NCBI GenBank assembly: GCA_022494885.1
Contig: JAGVSM010000918.1
Span: forward strand, 1 to 64,000
Source of the DNA: Micrasema longulum
Taxonomy: Eukaryota; Arthropoda; Insecta; Trichoptera; Brachycentridae
Direction: 5' to 3'
Length of the DNA stretch: 64,000 nucleotides
Below, piece by piece: positions 33,780 through 43,649 of this stretch. The position numbers and the translations under genes were made by a program. The notes beneath the pieces were generated by a model, which had not been told where the DNA came from, did not search any database, and worked only from the letters and a program-made list of their open reading frames with translations. Numbering within the stretch: the stretch's first letter is position 1; every line of letters starts with the position of its first letter.

Positions 33780-34040
33780 AAAATAAGCAAATAAGGTCTA
33801 CTTAATCTTGACATTCGTTTGAAAATGCCCTAATAGGCCGAACCAATTAAAGTCGTCTGAATCAAACCCGATTAAAAAATATATAAAAAAGTACACCCAA
33901 ATCAGTGTTTCATTTTAGATTATGTTCCTAACATGGATTTCTACAAAATAAACTTCAACTCAATAAATATGTTCATTTGTTTGCCATTCTTTCTTCTAGT
34001 CAACGTAAATTGATCCTTTTTTACATATTTTACATTTTTA
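33780..34040. other. AT-rich DNA 3' of the IAP gene
   Basis: No AATAAA is evident on the - strand within this stretch, so the IAP transcript end is unclear. A variant signal may be used. Confidence 0.35.
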
Positions 34041-34045
34041 ATAAT

Positions 34046-34696
34046 TTATGTCATAAATATTTTCACTATGTGTCGTTTTTCATTGCACTTCATACAATTG
34101 TAAAATGCGCTATCATTCTCCATTGCTTCTATACATTTGTTACACGTTATTACATGACCACACTCGATAAAACAAATATTTGGCGTATTTATCGAACACA
34201 GCACGCAAGTTTTTTGTGAAACAGACGATGTTGACGCGTTGCCATTATCACTCATCAACTTCGCCATGTTGAGAATTATGTTTGGAGCATAGGTTTCTGT
34301 AGATTCTCTTTGGAGAAAATCAGCGTGTCGGCAAAGCATTGTGTTTAAGCCATCTTTTTGGCACGTTTCTTTGCACTCTATTACCTTATTTATAAAATTC
34401 TGTCCTTTGTGGAAAAATACAAAATGGCAATCTCTTTTCAAGTAGGCGTGTTCCTCCCAGGGGATATCATTGTCTTCCCAGCTCATAATACCAATTCCAC
34501 AGAAATGACAAATTACTTGATCTCCAGTGCCAAAGTAAAACAAACCCGCTTCTGCAAGTTTTGCCGGAGTCTGACGCATGTGTTTGGGCCAATTTGCAAA
34601 AGTGTAAATGCGGTTGTGGTATTCTGATAGTCCGGAATATTTACAGACTTTGTTTGGCTGCGGGCACGGCGTACATGCTTCGTTAACTACAGCCAT
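34046..34696 (-). CDS. Inhibitor of apoptosis protein, one BIR plus C-terminal RING, intronless
   Basis: 216 residues, complete from ATG to stop with no break. A Cys-rich N-terminus (C8, C11, C18) precedes one BIR domain at about 27-95: RIYTFANWP, LAEAGLFYFGTGDQVICHFC, W-x6-PWEEHAYLKRDC, with zinc ligands C63, C66, H83, C90. A Ser/Asn-rich linker (about 145-160) follows, then a C3HC4 RING at 164-205 (C164, C167, C179, H181, C185, C188, C201, C204) and a hydrophobic tail ending FMT. The loop between the last two RING Cys pairs is 12 residues, about 6 longer than in typical IAPs, and the last pair is CMKC instead of CPIC. IAPs bind caspases through BIRs and act as E3 ubiquitin ligases through the RING. 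Baculoviral and insect IAPs usually have two BIRs; one-BIR RING forms are known in both. No introns, surrounded by repeats: a retrocopy or a gene exchanged with a virus are both possible. Confidence 0.93.
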   Translation of the reverse strand: MAVVNEACTPCPQPNKVCKYSGLSEYHNRIYTFANWPKHMRQTPAKLAEAGLFYFGTGDQVICHFCGIGIMSWEDNDIPWEEHAYLKRDCHFVFFHKGQNFINKVIECKETCQKDGLNTMLCRHADFLQRESTETYAPNIILNMAKLMSDNGNASTSSVSQKTCVLCSINTPNICFIECGHVITCNKCIEAMENDSAFYNCMKCNEKRHIVKIFMT

Positions 34697-34699
34697 GTT

Positions 34700-35135
34700 G
34701 AGGTAAACTGTATCTTAGTGCGTATAAAAAAGAAGATATTCTCTAGACGTTTGATACTGAAAAGAAAGGATACCTTTAGTAAAAAAAATGATTTTTTAAG
34801 CAGAGGGAACCTCGAATAAAAACAAAACGAGAATTTTTGACTTAACAGAGAAGAATACATATTTTTTATATACTAACAACAACTTTGAATAAATAAAAAT
34901 ATTTTTAAAATCAACAAAAAAATCTATATAAACCCTAATTGTCATATTTGAATCTGATTAAAGCTATGATGATGATGACAATTTAAAGTATAAATTCTAT
35001 AATGTGCTTTGTTTTTATGAGGAAAAACTATATATAAAATATAAAAATTAAAATTCGGATATTGTATAGTTTTAATTCATAATAAATTTTTTAATTTAAA
35101 AATACGTGTATGGTTTTATTTCACTTTTATTTATA
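34700..35135. other. AT-rich DNA 5' of the IAP gene
   Basis: Upstream of the - strand ATG. No clear TATA box in the right orientation; no gene recognised. Confidence 0.35.
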
Positions 35136-35140
35136 TTTTT

Positions 35141-35186
35141 TACCGGTGACCAGGTTTCGTCGTGACGGACATCGTCAGACTAGTAG
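35141..35186 (-). ncRNA. Minimal type I hammerhead-ribozyme-like motif, best copy
   Basis: Read on -: 'tactagt' (stem I), CTGACGA (core, 35180-35174), an unpaired T, GTC-cgtcac-GAC (3-bp stem II), GAAA, then CC-T-GGTC (mini stem III and a GTC cleavage site), then ACCGGTA (stem I). Stem I pairs A-T, C-G, G-U, G-C, T-A, A-T with one C/A mismatch. All invariant core positions of a hammerhead are present in order. The tiny stem III is the form reported for Penelope-like retroelements. The short stem II with a bulge makes activity uncertain. Confidence 0.55.
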
Positions 35187-35244
35187 GAGGCTAAACAAAT
35201 TTTTATGTTATATACAAATGATCAAAATACGCTGCGATTGGTTT

Positions 35245-35312
35245 ACAAATGTAGTGCCCTATGCACGATTAGGTGTGGAAAGGGAATGATGATGATGATA
35301 GTTATCCTATTT
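35245..35312 (+). repeat. SINE-3 tail
   Basis: 'gtagtgccctatgcacgatt' followed by 'ggaatgatgatgatgata', the 3' end of the SINE-3 family with a GAT-type tail. A near copy is at 42540-42625. Confidence 0.65.
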
Positions 35313-35394
35313 CCGGGAAACAAACTAACAGACGTGAACTTAATACGTCACACGCAGAGTAATTTTAAAATAAAATCAAAATTAAAATCATAGT

Positions 35395-36345
35395 GCTGAT
35401 AATCATCATCAGTGGCGTTACGGCCCGTTGTGGGTTCCAGCCTCCTCCAGAATTTGTCTTCATTCGTCCCTGCACCCCGCGTATCTTCTCCAGTTCGTCA
35501 GGCCAATCGCTTTAATGTCACTTCCACATTATCCAGCCATCTTAATTTTGGTCTGCCTCTGCTTCGTCTGCCTTCCGGAGTGGAATAAAGAATCTTTTTA
35601 GGGGTGCGGTTATCATTCATTCTGTGCACATGGCACAACCATTGATTTCGTCTTATTTTGATGAACTGTGCAATGTTGAGTTCGCCATACAGTGCCCCTG
35701 ATTCTTGATTGAACCGTCTCCTCCACACTCCGTTTTGGTTGACAGTATCAAATATTTTAATTAATATTTTTCTTTCGAATACTAATACCATATTTTCTTC
35801 TCTTTTGGTAATAACCCAGCATTCAGCATCATATGTAATGACTGGTCTAAGGAAAGTTTTGTAAATAATGGTCTTAGTTTTTCTAGTGAGCAATTCGGAT
35901 CCCAGATGTTTAAACAAGCCATAATAACATATGTTTGCTGCCAATAGCCGTGCTCTAATCTCGGTACTATAATTGTTATCATTCGTCATTTCAGTACCCA
36001 AATATTTTAAGGAATTGACATTGTCTATGTGGTGTGACCCAACGTCGATTGCCTGTTGTACATAGTTTATTTGTGACTTTCTTGCAAACATATACTTAGT
36101 CTTAGATGTATTTGTTTTAAGACCCATGTTATTTGCAGCCATTTCAAGCTTTAAGAAATCATCTTTTAATCCCGGGACAGCTCTGGAAATTAACTCTAGG
36201 TCATAAAAATAGTTCTTGTTGTTTCTACTCCTGCATCTCTTATGGATTTTCCAAGAGCAATATTAAACAACAGGCATGCCAGTGCATCACCTTGCCTTAG
36301 ACCGTTGTACGTCTGGAATGGATCTGACTTGCTGGTTTGAACCTT
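35395..36345 (-). pseudogene. LINE relic, RT palm to C-terminus with (GAT)-type tail
   Basis: On -, 36345-36240 gives 'TYNGLRQGDALACLLFNIAL' then GKSIRDAG, the RT motif around 'GLRQGD'. The FADD box is decayed to 'YFYDLELISRAVPGLKDDF'. The following frame (36142-35498, 214 codons) is open and gives MGLKTNTSKTKYMF, NSLKYLGTEMT, YGLFKHLGSELL, ITYDAECWVITK and 'GRRSRGRPKLRWLDNVE'. The last residues are in another frame (ILEEAGTHNGP), and TGATGATGATT ends the copy. 5'-truncated with an internal deletion at the active site. Confidence 0.88.
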
Positions 36346-36349
36346 CACC

Positions 36350-37405
36350 TAGCATTGTGTTTTAGACATTGTCATTTAAGTGAGTCTTATAAGCTTTTTA
36401 GGAATCCCCAATTCCACGCTATATTTTCGCTACTCAGGGGCAACTTTGTGACGTGACGAAATTGTTTTATAAGAAATTCATGGCGAAGCCGAGATGCGTG
36501 GTGTTTCGAAATTTATCAGTGTAGGTAGCCGCCTAATTATATTATAATTTTTGTACATCTATAATTCTTATTTTTGTGTAAGTATAATTCTAATTTTAAT
36601 ATGTTTATGTATAAATCTTATTTTAATATGTTTATGTATTTATCGCTTTTTTTTCCAATTATTTTTAATCGCTATCCCGTCTATAGATTATATTTGTAAC
36701 ACTTAATAATATATTTTTAAATTCTATTTTTGTGTTTTCCTTAATATTGTTCATGTATATTCTTTATAATTAGTTCTTCTAATTTACTTTATATTTTTTT
36801 ATTTCAAAAAATAAAAATGCGTATTTTTCGTATTTATTTTTCTATAAGAAGAAAGAAGAAGAATTTTTCTGTAATAGACAATCTATTCAAATAATACACA
36901 TCTAATTTCAGCTGTCAGTTGATCGAATTTCCAATCTTCTTTTTTTTCGATGGTAAAAACTCTATGAAATTCAAAGACAATAAAATTTTTACTGTCATGT
37001 ATTGGAGTGTCCAGGTTTCTAAGTTGCCCATTCGACTGTCTCGAAATCTCAAGTCCAAATTCGTATCTCGATTGTCTCGGAAAACCATTTCGAATGAATT
37101 CACTCGAGATATCTCGATTATTTTCCCGAGTAATTGTAAGCATTTCGAAATGTCTCGATCTTTTTAATAATCGAATATTTCGATTATTTTAATTCGATTA
37201 TTCCCACCATTAGTACTTATGGTATAATGCTAGCGCTCTGTTAACAAATCGGTTAAAATACTTTTATTAGAATGATTATTGATGTAATTTCTTTGTGTAC
37301 TCATAAAAACTTATTTGATTATTGAAGTTGAAGTATTTGGAAAGATAACTAAACGATAAATTATACGGGTAAATGCCTTTGTCTTTTATAACTAGACGAT
37401 TTAAA
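36350..37405. other. Unassigned DNA; TCTCGA-rich patch
   Basis: 36350-36900 is AT-rich with nothing recognised. 36920-37200 is enriched in tctcga and cgaaat words ('gatatctcgattattttccc'), which look like a decayed short-period repeat. Frames here have no family motif. Confidence 0.35.
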
Positions 37406-37409
37406 AATC

Positions 37410-37751
37410 TCATTCGTGATTTTCAGCGCTTGAAAATATGCCGCCGCTTACGAGTGTCGACAAACGTAATCTATGCTTAGCGGCGAAATAGTTAATAAAT
37501 CCAAAGAGTTTTAAGGATTTATTGTTAACATGTTCAATATGAATTGTAAAAGAAAGTTTAGTGTCAAGTATAATACCTAAATCTCGTATACTAGACACAG
37601 ATGATAATATTTTATCGTTCAGTGAGTAGTCGTATATGATTGGATTTTCCAGACGAAAAAATCTCATAACCCTGCACTTACTTAAGTTGAGATGTAAATT
37701 ATTGAATGAGCACCAGGTAGTATTTATTATAAATATATAAAAATAAATCAA
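37410..37751 (-). pseudogene. Jockey-like RT fragment
   Basis: On -, 'NLHLNLSKCRVMRFFRLENP', then IRDLGIILDTKLSFTIHIEHV and KSLKLFGFI. This is the block after the RT palm in Jockey-clade LINEs (N-x-S-K-C...DLG(I/V)x-D..L.F..H). Truncated on both sides. Confidence 0.85.
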
Positions 37752-37754
37752 TAC

Positions 37755-38145
37755 CTTTGATGTTTCCAGTGTTGGGATTGAAATAACTTTTAGTTAGAAA
37801 ATACCACAAAGCATTCTTGCTGCTATAATTTTTCTGATAAAAGTACCACTCAAAGTACTAACAAATCGGCCGTACACTATAGATAAATTCTAATCTTTTC
37901 TGATAATCACAAGTCAGTGATAGCGTGTAATATTTACTCATAACATAGTACATACATTTATTCGGGGCCGAGACACAGTTTATAGCGACACAATCAGGAA
38001 CGACCCATGCCTGTAAACTTGTCCCGACTCGCTAGAAAATCCGTGTTGAGTCAGGGCACTTGCAATCCATTCATAAACATACATACACACAATACATAAA
38101 CTTTTCTTTACATCCTCCTGTTCATCTTTCTAAACAATTTATTTC
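37755..38145. other. Unassigned DNA
   Basis: A GC-richer patch at 37965-38060 ('ggcatgggtcgttcctgatt' on -) looks like part of a dispersed repeat, unidentified. Nothing else seen. Confidence 0.3.
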
Positions 38146-38149
38146 CCTC

Positions 38150-38730
38150 TCTTTTTTCTAGTGAATGTCTGAATGTTTTCCATTTTTATATATGGGTCTG
38201 ACTATACTATATTTAAGTAATTCTGGTATTTCCGGTTGGAGTATAATGCAATTAATTAAATGTGTTAATACTGGTCCTAATAAATCGATATTTTTTTTTT
38301 ACATCATACATTCTAATATTATCAAATCGAGCAAATATACTATTTTTATAATTTTTAACTATGTCGACATTTTTTATTTTTGCTCTGGGCAAAAACATGC
38401 TCTGCGGTTGTTAATCAATTGTTTTTTTTACATTTTTTATTAAATATTTATTTATAGTTTCATCGTAACTGCCTTTACTCCTTTTTCCTAACAACTTATT
38501 TATTTCGTCCCAAGTTTTCTTTGTATCATTGAAGCAGTTTTAAATTTATTACTATAAAGAGCAGTTTTATTAATCTTAATTAATTTTATTACATTATTTC
38601 TTAACCATTTATATTCTTTTTCATTTGATTTGTTTGTAGGAGTACTTTTCCATCTTTTATAACATCTCATCTTTTATGACAAAATCTCTCTTTCGTATTT
38701 CTTCTTATAAATCATTTGTGACCCGTTCTT
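38150..38730 (-). pseudogene. LINE relic, region between endonuclease and RT
   Basis: On -, frames give 'LYKRWKSTPTNKSNEKEYKW' LRNNVIKLI, KTASMIQRKLGTK, then 'LGPVLTHLINCIILQPEIPE' LLKYSIVRPIYKNGKHS. The last block is the start of the LINE RT domain (H-I-N-S...G-FP--LK-a-v-PiyK-g). Many frameshifts. It could be the 5' part of the same insertion as 37410-37751. Confidence 0.75.
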
Positions 38731-38734
38731 TAAT

Positions 38735-39190
38735 AACATCAATATTATTTATTTATTTATTAATTTACACGCCCTACGGGCTTTTACATATATTAGAAAT
38801 TACATTCAAGTGCAGCAGTGAAACATAAGTATGTAAATTTAGTTAGAATTAAAGATAACATAAGAAAAGCTAAAAGATACAATAATAAGTAAAAATCAGG
38901 AAATGTACCAACATAGGTATAGGGTACATAGAAAAATATTTAATAAATTTACATATGAAAACATACACACATACATATACGTACATATAAGCTTATACAT
39001 TATTATAGAGAAAATTGAGAAAAAAAATAGTAAATAAAGAACAATATTAAGAAATTTTATACAAATCAATTTATAAGCTTTTGAATACTTAACCTATATT
39101 TATTTATTATATAAAGACAGACGAAATATATCAACTTCACCATATTCGTTACCTAGCCGGTGTAGTCTAGGTATTGGTGAATTGTAATAA
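38735..39190 (-). pseudogene. LINE relic, ORF2 C-terminus and 3' UTR
   Basis: On -, 'YNSPIPRLHRLGNEYGEVDI' FRLSLYNKYRLSIQKLIN-stop at about 39185-39075, then a UTR ending in ATTT repeats with 'acgccctacgggcttttaca' (38768 on +). The LHRLGNEYxxxDIF motif parallels LNRLHELGNSYSHASDIF at 45.5 kb. Confidence 0.7.
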
Positions 39191-39194
39191 TAAT

Positions 39195-39825
39195 TGTGAC
39201 TGCCAGGAGATTAAAAAAATAACGTTAGCTGCCGAGTATTTCGAACTGGTACCTTTCAGCTGATAACACTAGTTAATTCCGGAACGTCCAATACGCTTAT
39301 ATGTAATAAGTAAAAAAATATCCTGGAAATGAACCGCAAAGAAAACGACAATATGAAAAATCCAATAGATGGGGTAATACATGAATATATTTTTATGTTT
39401 AAGCTTTAAAACTACAGAAACTAATTTTTAAGCAATATTGTCAAATGATTCTGTTTTATTTTTACATAATTATTTGGGAAATAAGGAAGAAAAACTTTTT
39501 GCAGCTGTACCTGCTTTTAAAAATATTATCACATTTGAAATAAAAACAGGAAATTATAAAAATAAAAGGAAAGTCTTGCTAGAAATAAATAATAATTTAG
39601 TATTTTTTTTATTAAGTTTACATGAAATTAGATTTATATATATATCACTTCCTAGTGTCATTTTTTATTAAAAAGCCAGCTTAACCTATTATGTTAGAAG
39701 TAAAATATATTATATCAAAACCAATTTTTGGTAGTTCCAATAAAAAAGTTTTCAGATTTGAACAATAGATGTCAGGAAAGTAGTTTATCGGTTTATACAT
39801 ATAATAATATATACTCTTCACCTAT
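39195..39825. other. Unassigned AT-rich DNA
   Basis: A 77-codon frame (39438-39671, 'FLHNYLGNKEEKLFAAVPAF') is the only long one. I recognise no family and call no gene. Confidence 0.3.
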
Positions 39826-40289
39826 AAGATTAAGGTGATTCCAAACGAAAATATGAAACTAATTATTCGTAGATGATGATTTGATTATTTTTTATTGAAC
39901 GCAACCACAGATATTTCAAATACCTAGATTTGTGAAGTGTCAAACATTAGTCAAAATTTAGCTAATACGAAATTTGATTGAGCCCGGCACAACAATCGCT
40001 TCGAACTGGTAACGCCGCGTCGCGTAACGTCAAAGGCCGCCATTGAAACTGACATTAGGATGCGATTGTTTAAAAAAATGGTGATGTAACATCAATTTTT
40101 ATTTCAAAATAAGTCGATTGATCGATTATGTTTTATTTCTGACTTAATTTGCAATTTTGTTTTTAGCTTGTGTTTTTGAAATATTGATTAATATAAATAA
40201 ATGATCAAAACGAGTTTCTAAACCTACTGCAGATTAAAATTTATTTTTATGAAAATTATTATTTAGTATTTAAAAAATATGTTTTTTGC

Positions 40290-40860
40290 AAAAACTTCTA
40301 GCTGAGCTAGAAATACTAGTAGGTGATCTATCAGAATATAATAACCAATTAATAACATACATAGCTGGATTTGTAGTTGAATATATAATAAAACGGTTGA
40401 AATACATGCTTAGGTGCATTATTTGCCAATAAAATCGACGCTAACCACAAATTTATACAATATTTGAGTTTGTCAAAATGTTTGTAGACAAAATACTAGA
40501 TTTCACCCCCTTGTTAATTTTAATAACAAATTTATACAATTGAAAGATAAGGGAGGGCTCTTGTATCCTTCTGGGGATGTGATCAATGTTTGTACAAAAA
40601 ATGAGATTATTATAAAGCACCCTCTTTTGGAAAAAAATCAAAGAAAAGTCAGGCTATCATTTAAAAAAAAAAAATGTTACCAAAGAACTAAGCAATATTA
40701 TAGGCTTCGGAATATTTGATAGAATTCGTTTTCACGAATACGAGCAGCTCCCAATGAATAGCCGCATAGTTGAGCTCACTAAAGCCGTAATGTAAAAATA
40801 TATGGATACTATTTTACAAAAACTGCAATGCCAGTTTTATCAAAGCGGCAGGTTTTAAAG
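40290..40860 (+). pseudogene. P-element/THAP9-like transposase, C-terminal part, broken
   Basis: Frames read 'NNQLITYIAGFVVEYIIKRL' KYMLRCIIC, then after a shift ANKIDANHKFIQ, then (after an inserted 79-bp segment) 'LKDKGGLLYPSGDVINVCTK' NEIIIKHPLLEK, then RIRFHEYEQL and 'RIVELTKAVM'. Y-I-A-G-(F/Y)-V-x-x-K-I...L.C..C and (L)K(N/D)(R/K)GGL..PS.DV...C are the C-terminal signature of P-element and THAP9 transposases. At least three lesions: one frameshift near 40417, the insertion, and stops after 40640. No THAP domain or catalytic core remains. Identification is by motif recall. Confidence 0.75.
40462..40540 (-). repeat. MITE-A module inserted in transposase, 15-bp duplication
   Basis: 64 bp (40462-40525) matching on - the MITE-A outer module ('ttttgtctacaaacattttg', 'gacaaactcaaa'). 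It is flanked by a perfect 15-bp direct repeat 'acaaatttatacaat' (40447-40461 and 40526-40540). Removing insert plus one repeat restores the reading frame of the transposase at KFIQ|LKDKGG. Confidence 0.8.
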
Positions 40861-41099
40861 AAATATCTTTATTTTACTGGCCAGTTTTTTTCCTACTCAA
40901 CACCTTTAAAGTTTTAAAAAACGGCCGTTCTTACTATTTATACTGGAAACCATTTTAAAGACCTTGCGTTTCTTTGTCAATTTTACTTTTACAAAAAAAC
41001 AATGTTTTTTTTCTCACTAAACGAGTTACTAATTAAAATATTCAACTTTATGTATCGCAATTTCAATTCGATTTAACTTGACTTTTTTTCCTTATTTGT

Positions 41100-41175
41100 G
41101 ACCACCAGAGTAGTTGTGTTTTTCTGCCGTGCCGTCTCCTCTGCAAACATTGGCGATCATCATGGCTATCTCCAC
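41100..41175 (-). pseudogene. LINE C-terminal fragment
   Basis: On -, 'EIAMMIANVCRGDGTAE', the (R)MIANVRRG end block also present at 33720 and 51220. Confidence 0.55.
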
Positions 41176-41184
41176 CTTAACTGC

Positions 41185-41500
41185 CACCCTAAATAGTGAA
41201 GTGGTACTCTTTCCGTATCACCCGGATTATTTTGACTTCTGATATGCCCATCTTCAAGTATTTGTTGAATTTAGTCACGTCGTATCTTTCTCGGTCTTCC
41301 TCAATTCCTGCATCCGCCAACATTTGTACCATATTTTTTTTTAGGTATTCAATCACTGGCCATTCGCTCTACATGTTCAAATAAATGCAAAACTCTTTTC
41401 TTGATTGTGTCAATAATCAGCCTAGCGTTGAGTATGGATCTCGAAATAGTTTTGCTACACATTTGCCAGAGAAATCGCATTTTGACAGCATTTAGCCTGC
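41185..41500 (-). pseudogene. RTE-like LINE fragment
   Basis: On +, 'atgcccatcttcaagtattt' and 'cgtatctttctcggtcttcc' match 19617-19670, so the - strand codes the RTE ORF2 end. Interrupted by stops. The 3' UTR and TTG tail are absent. Confidence 0.75.
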
Positions 41501-42043
41501 TTTATTTACTCATATACATCAGGTAAATCTACCTGAGGTTATCTAGTAAGTAAAAACATAATAAAATGTAGATACTTATTTATATGTATATATTTAAAAT
41601 TGCATTCAGTTTGCTAAAATACATTGATTCCTTTCCTGACGCAGTTTCTGTATTTTGCAATTATTGTGTTATATACTATATTTTGTTTTTAATAAATATG
41701 TTTTATGTTTAATGATACAACAGTATGTATATTTTTTTTCCCTCTAAATAATATAATAAACCCAATTCAAAATACTTCTGATAACAAAGCACTCGAAAAC
41801 TACATACAAAATAAAATATTACTAATTTAATGGTCATTAATCGGAATTTTACAAATAGAAATATCGATTGTGTCGGGACAACACTATTAGAAAAGGTTAC
41901 CGCAAGTATAAACGAAATAGAAGACTGACTATTCTTATTGGTTATTTACGTTCCAAATCCAAAAGGTCTTTTGTAAACTGGCCATATCGGTTCTCATGGT
42001 GAAACTTACTTACGGCACTTCTAGTGCATTATCTATTCAGTGA

Positions 42044-42201
42044 TTGTAACAAATACCATGATAATATAATTGAAATATTTTTCACAAAATGGTGTACAAA
42101 ATAAAAAATAACTTATCATTTTATAACTTTTCTTATTTTTTGTTTTGTACACCATTTTGTGAAAAGGACCGAAATGATGTTGTTATGTTATTTGTTACAA
42201 T
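42044..42201. repeat. Fold-back repeat
   Basis: 'attgtaacaaata' / 'tatttgttacaat' at the ends and 'tttttcacaaaatggtgtac' / 'gtacaccattttgtgaaaa' inside. 158 bp, inside the P-like remnant. Confidence 0.75.
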
Positions 42202-42379
42202 TCATAGAGTGTAAAGTTTCCGCAAAACAAGTTTTGTAAAATTTCCATTGAAAATAAACGTAAAAATGGCATTTTTCAATAAAAAATTATAAAAGCGCCG
42301 CGCCATCTATGAATAATTAGTTTCATATTTTCGCTTAGAATCACCTTAAGCGTAAAACAGTTTTACTTAGAAAAAGCTT

Positions 42380-42441
42380 TTCCGCTTGTAGTGTAATGGT
42401 ATGCCCGTTTGCCCACCATGCAAGAGGTCTCGGGTCGATAT
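42380..42441 (+). repeat. tRNA-Gly-like fragment (SINE or tRNA relic)
   Basis: 'tccgcttgtagtgtaatggt' then 'gcccaccatgc' (GCC-like anticodon region) and 'ctcgggtcgata', following the order of a tRNA-Gly with A-box and part of a B-box. The acceptor stem does not close, so it is not a functional tRNA. Confidence 0.4.
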
Positions 42442-42524
42442 AAAATGTTTATTTAGAAGAGTGTTTTATTCTAGTATATTTCATAGTCTCTAGACCTGAA
42501 GCGTTCGACTATTATTAATCTTAC

Positions 42525-42630
42525 CTTCATGTAACAAAAATGGTCAAGATAAGCTGCGATTGGTGTACCAATGCAGTGCCCTATGCACAACTAGGAGCAG
42601 AAAGGAAATGATGACGATGATGACTCTATA
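42525..42630 (+). repeat. SINE-3 tail
   Basis: 'accaatgcagtgccctatgc' then 'ggaaatgatgacgatgatga'. Same 3' end as 35245-35312. Confidence 0.65.
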
Positions 42631-42634
42631 AAAT

Positions 42635-43645
42635 ATTTTATGTCCATTCATTAATGCTTGTGCGGCTGTGATTTCATACTAGTCTACATAATATACAAGA
42701 GTTGAAATCCTAGCTATCTGAAATTATGAAGTTACATTTTTTGTGTACTCCAAATGGACATTTTCACACCGGATTTGTAAAGCAAAATTTGTATAATTAT
42801 GCATGATTTTTATACAAAAAATATTTATCCATGAATGAGAAAGAATGTGACATCAATAAAGAAATAAATCAGAATAAGAGAAAGCTCGAAGATATAACTT
42901 ATAAAAAGGAAGACAGAGACGCTGTTTTGTGGCCAGTGTTTGTGTTAAAGAGATTCAGTCGGTTATTGGCTGTGAGCATAGGTGCAAGCATGTAAGGTGA
43001 CCGGCGTATTAAATTTGCTATAACCGGGCTAAATTACATTTTTATTTTTTTAAATCATGGAAAATAAATTATTATGTGTGTCTAACCTTTTTTTCAAATG
43101 TCTGATCTTCAGAATATTCCGTTTAAGCTTGAGGTGATACGATGTTACAGCACCGTGGGCAAAGGTATTTTTCCTACAGCCTTTTAAGAGTTAACACCGT
43201 GGACATGAAATATTTAATTATTTCCGGAAACGAAGAACTTATTTAATTTAGATCTAGATTAAAATATAGTCGAGTTACGTGTAAGCAAAAATATATGTAC
43301 CTAATGAGTAATGAACCATTAAAAAGTTATTGCTGTATATTTACCTTCGGTATTTTTAGTTTTTTAAAGCCATATTTCGGTAGTCAGATGGCAGAAGGGA
43401 CTATCTGTATTTTTTTCTGTGTTTTAGTTTTCAAAAGTTTTGATAAATATTTCGGTAAATACACATAGAAAAAAAAAACAGCATTATTGAGAATGATAAT
43501 TTGTTATTTAAAAATAACACTAAAATATTTTAGTTTGTAGATTGAAGTCTTGAAATTTATTCTTTTTTCAGCTCTCCCGAACATTTAAAAAAATTACAGA
43601 TGGTCACTGGCATCTGACTACCGATTTCAAAAAGCGCCATCATTT
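42635..43645. other. Unassigned AT-rich DNA
   Basis: No gene or repeat family recognised. Confidence 0.3.
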
Positions 43646-43649
43646 TTTT

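Larger units (their letters stand above)
39830..42349. mobile_element. P-element/THAP9-like DNA transposon remnant, 2.5 kb
   Basis: Bounded by inverted repeats of about 45 bp: left 'attaaggtgattccaaacga' + 'aaatatgaaactaattattc' (39830-39875), right its complement (42304-42349) with about four mismatches. Inside lie a broken P-like transposase (40290-40860), a MITE-A module insertion (40462-40525), LINE fragments on - (41100-41500) and a fold-back (42044-42201). The transposase N-terminus is absent. No clear 8-bp target duplication is seen at the ends. Confidence 0.6.

Noticed and set aside
34358..34627. 89-codon frame on + opposite the IAP gene
   Set aside because: It is the antisense shadow of the conserved BIR-coding region; zinc ligands and motifs are on the - strand.
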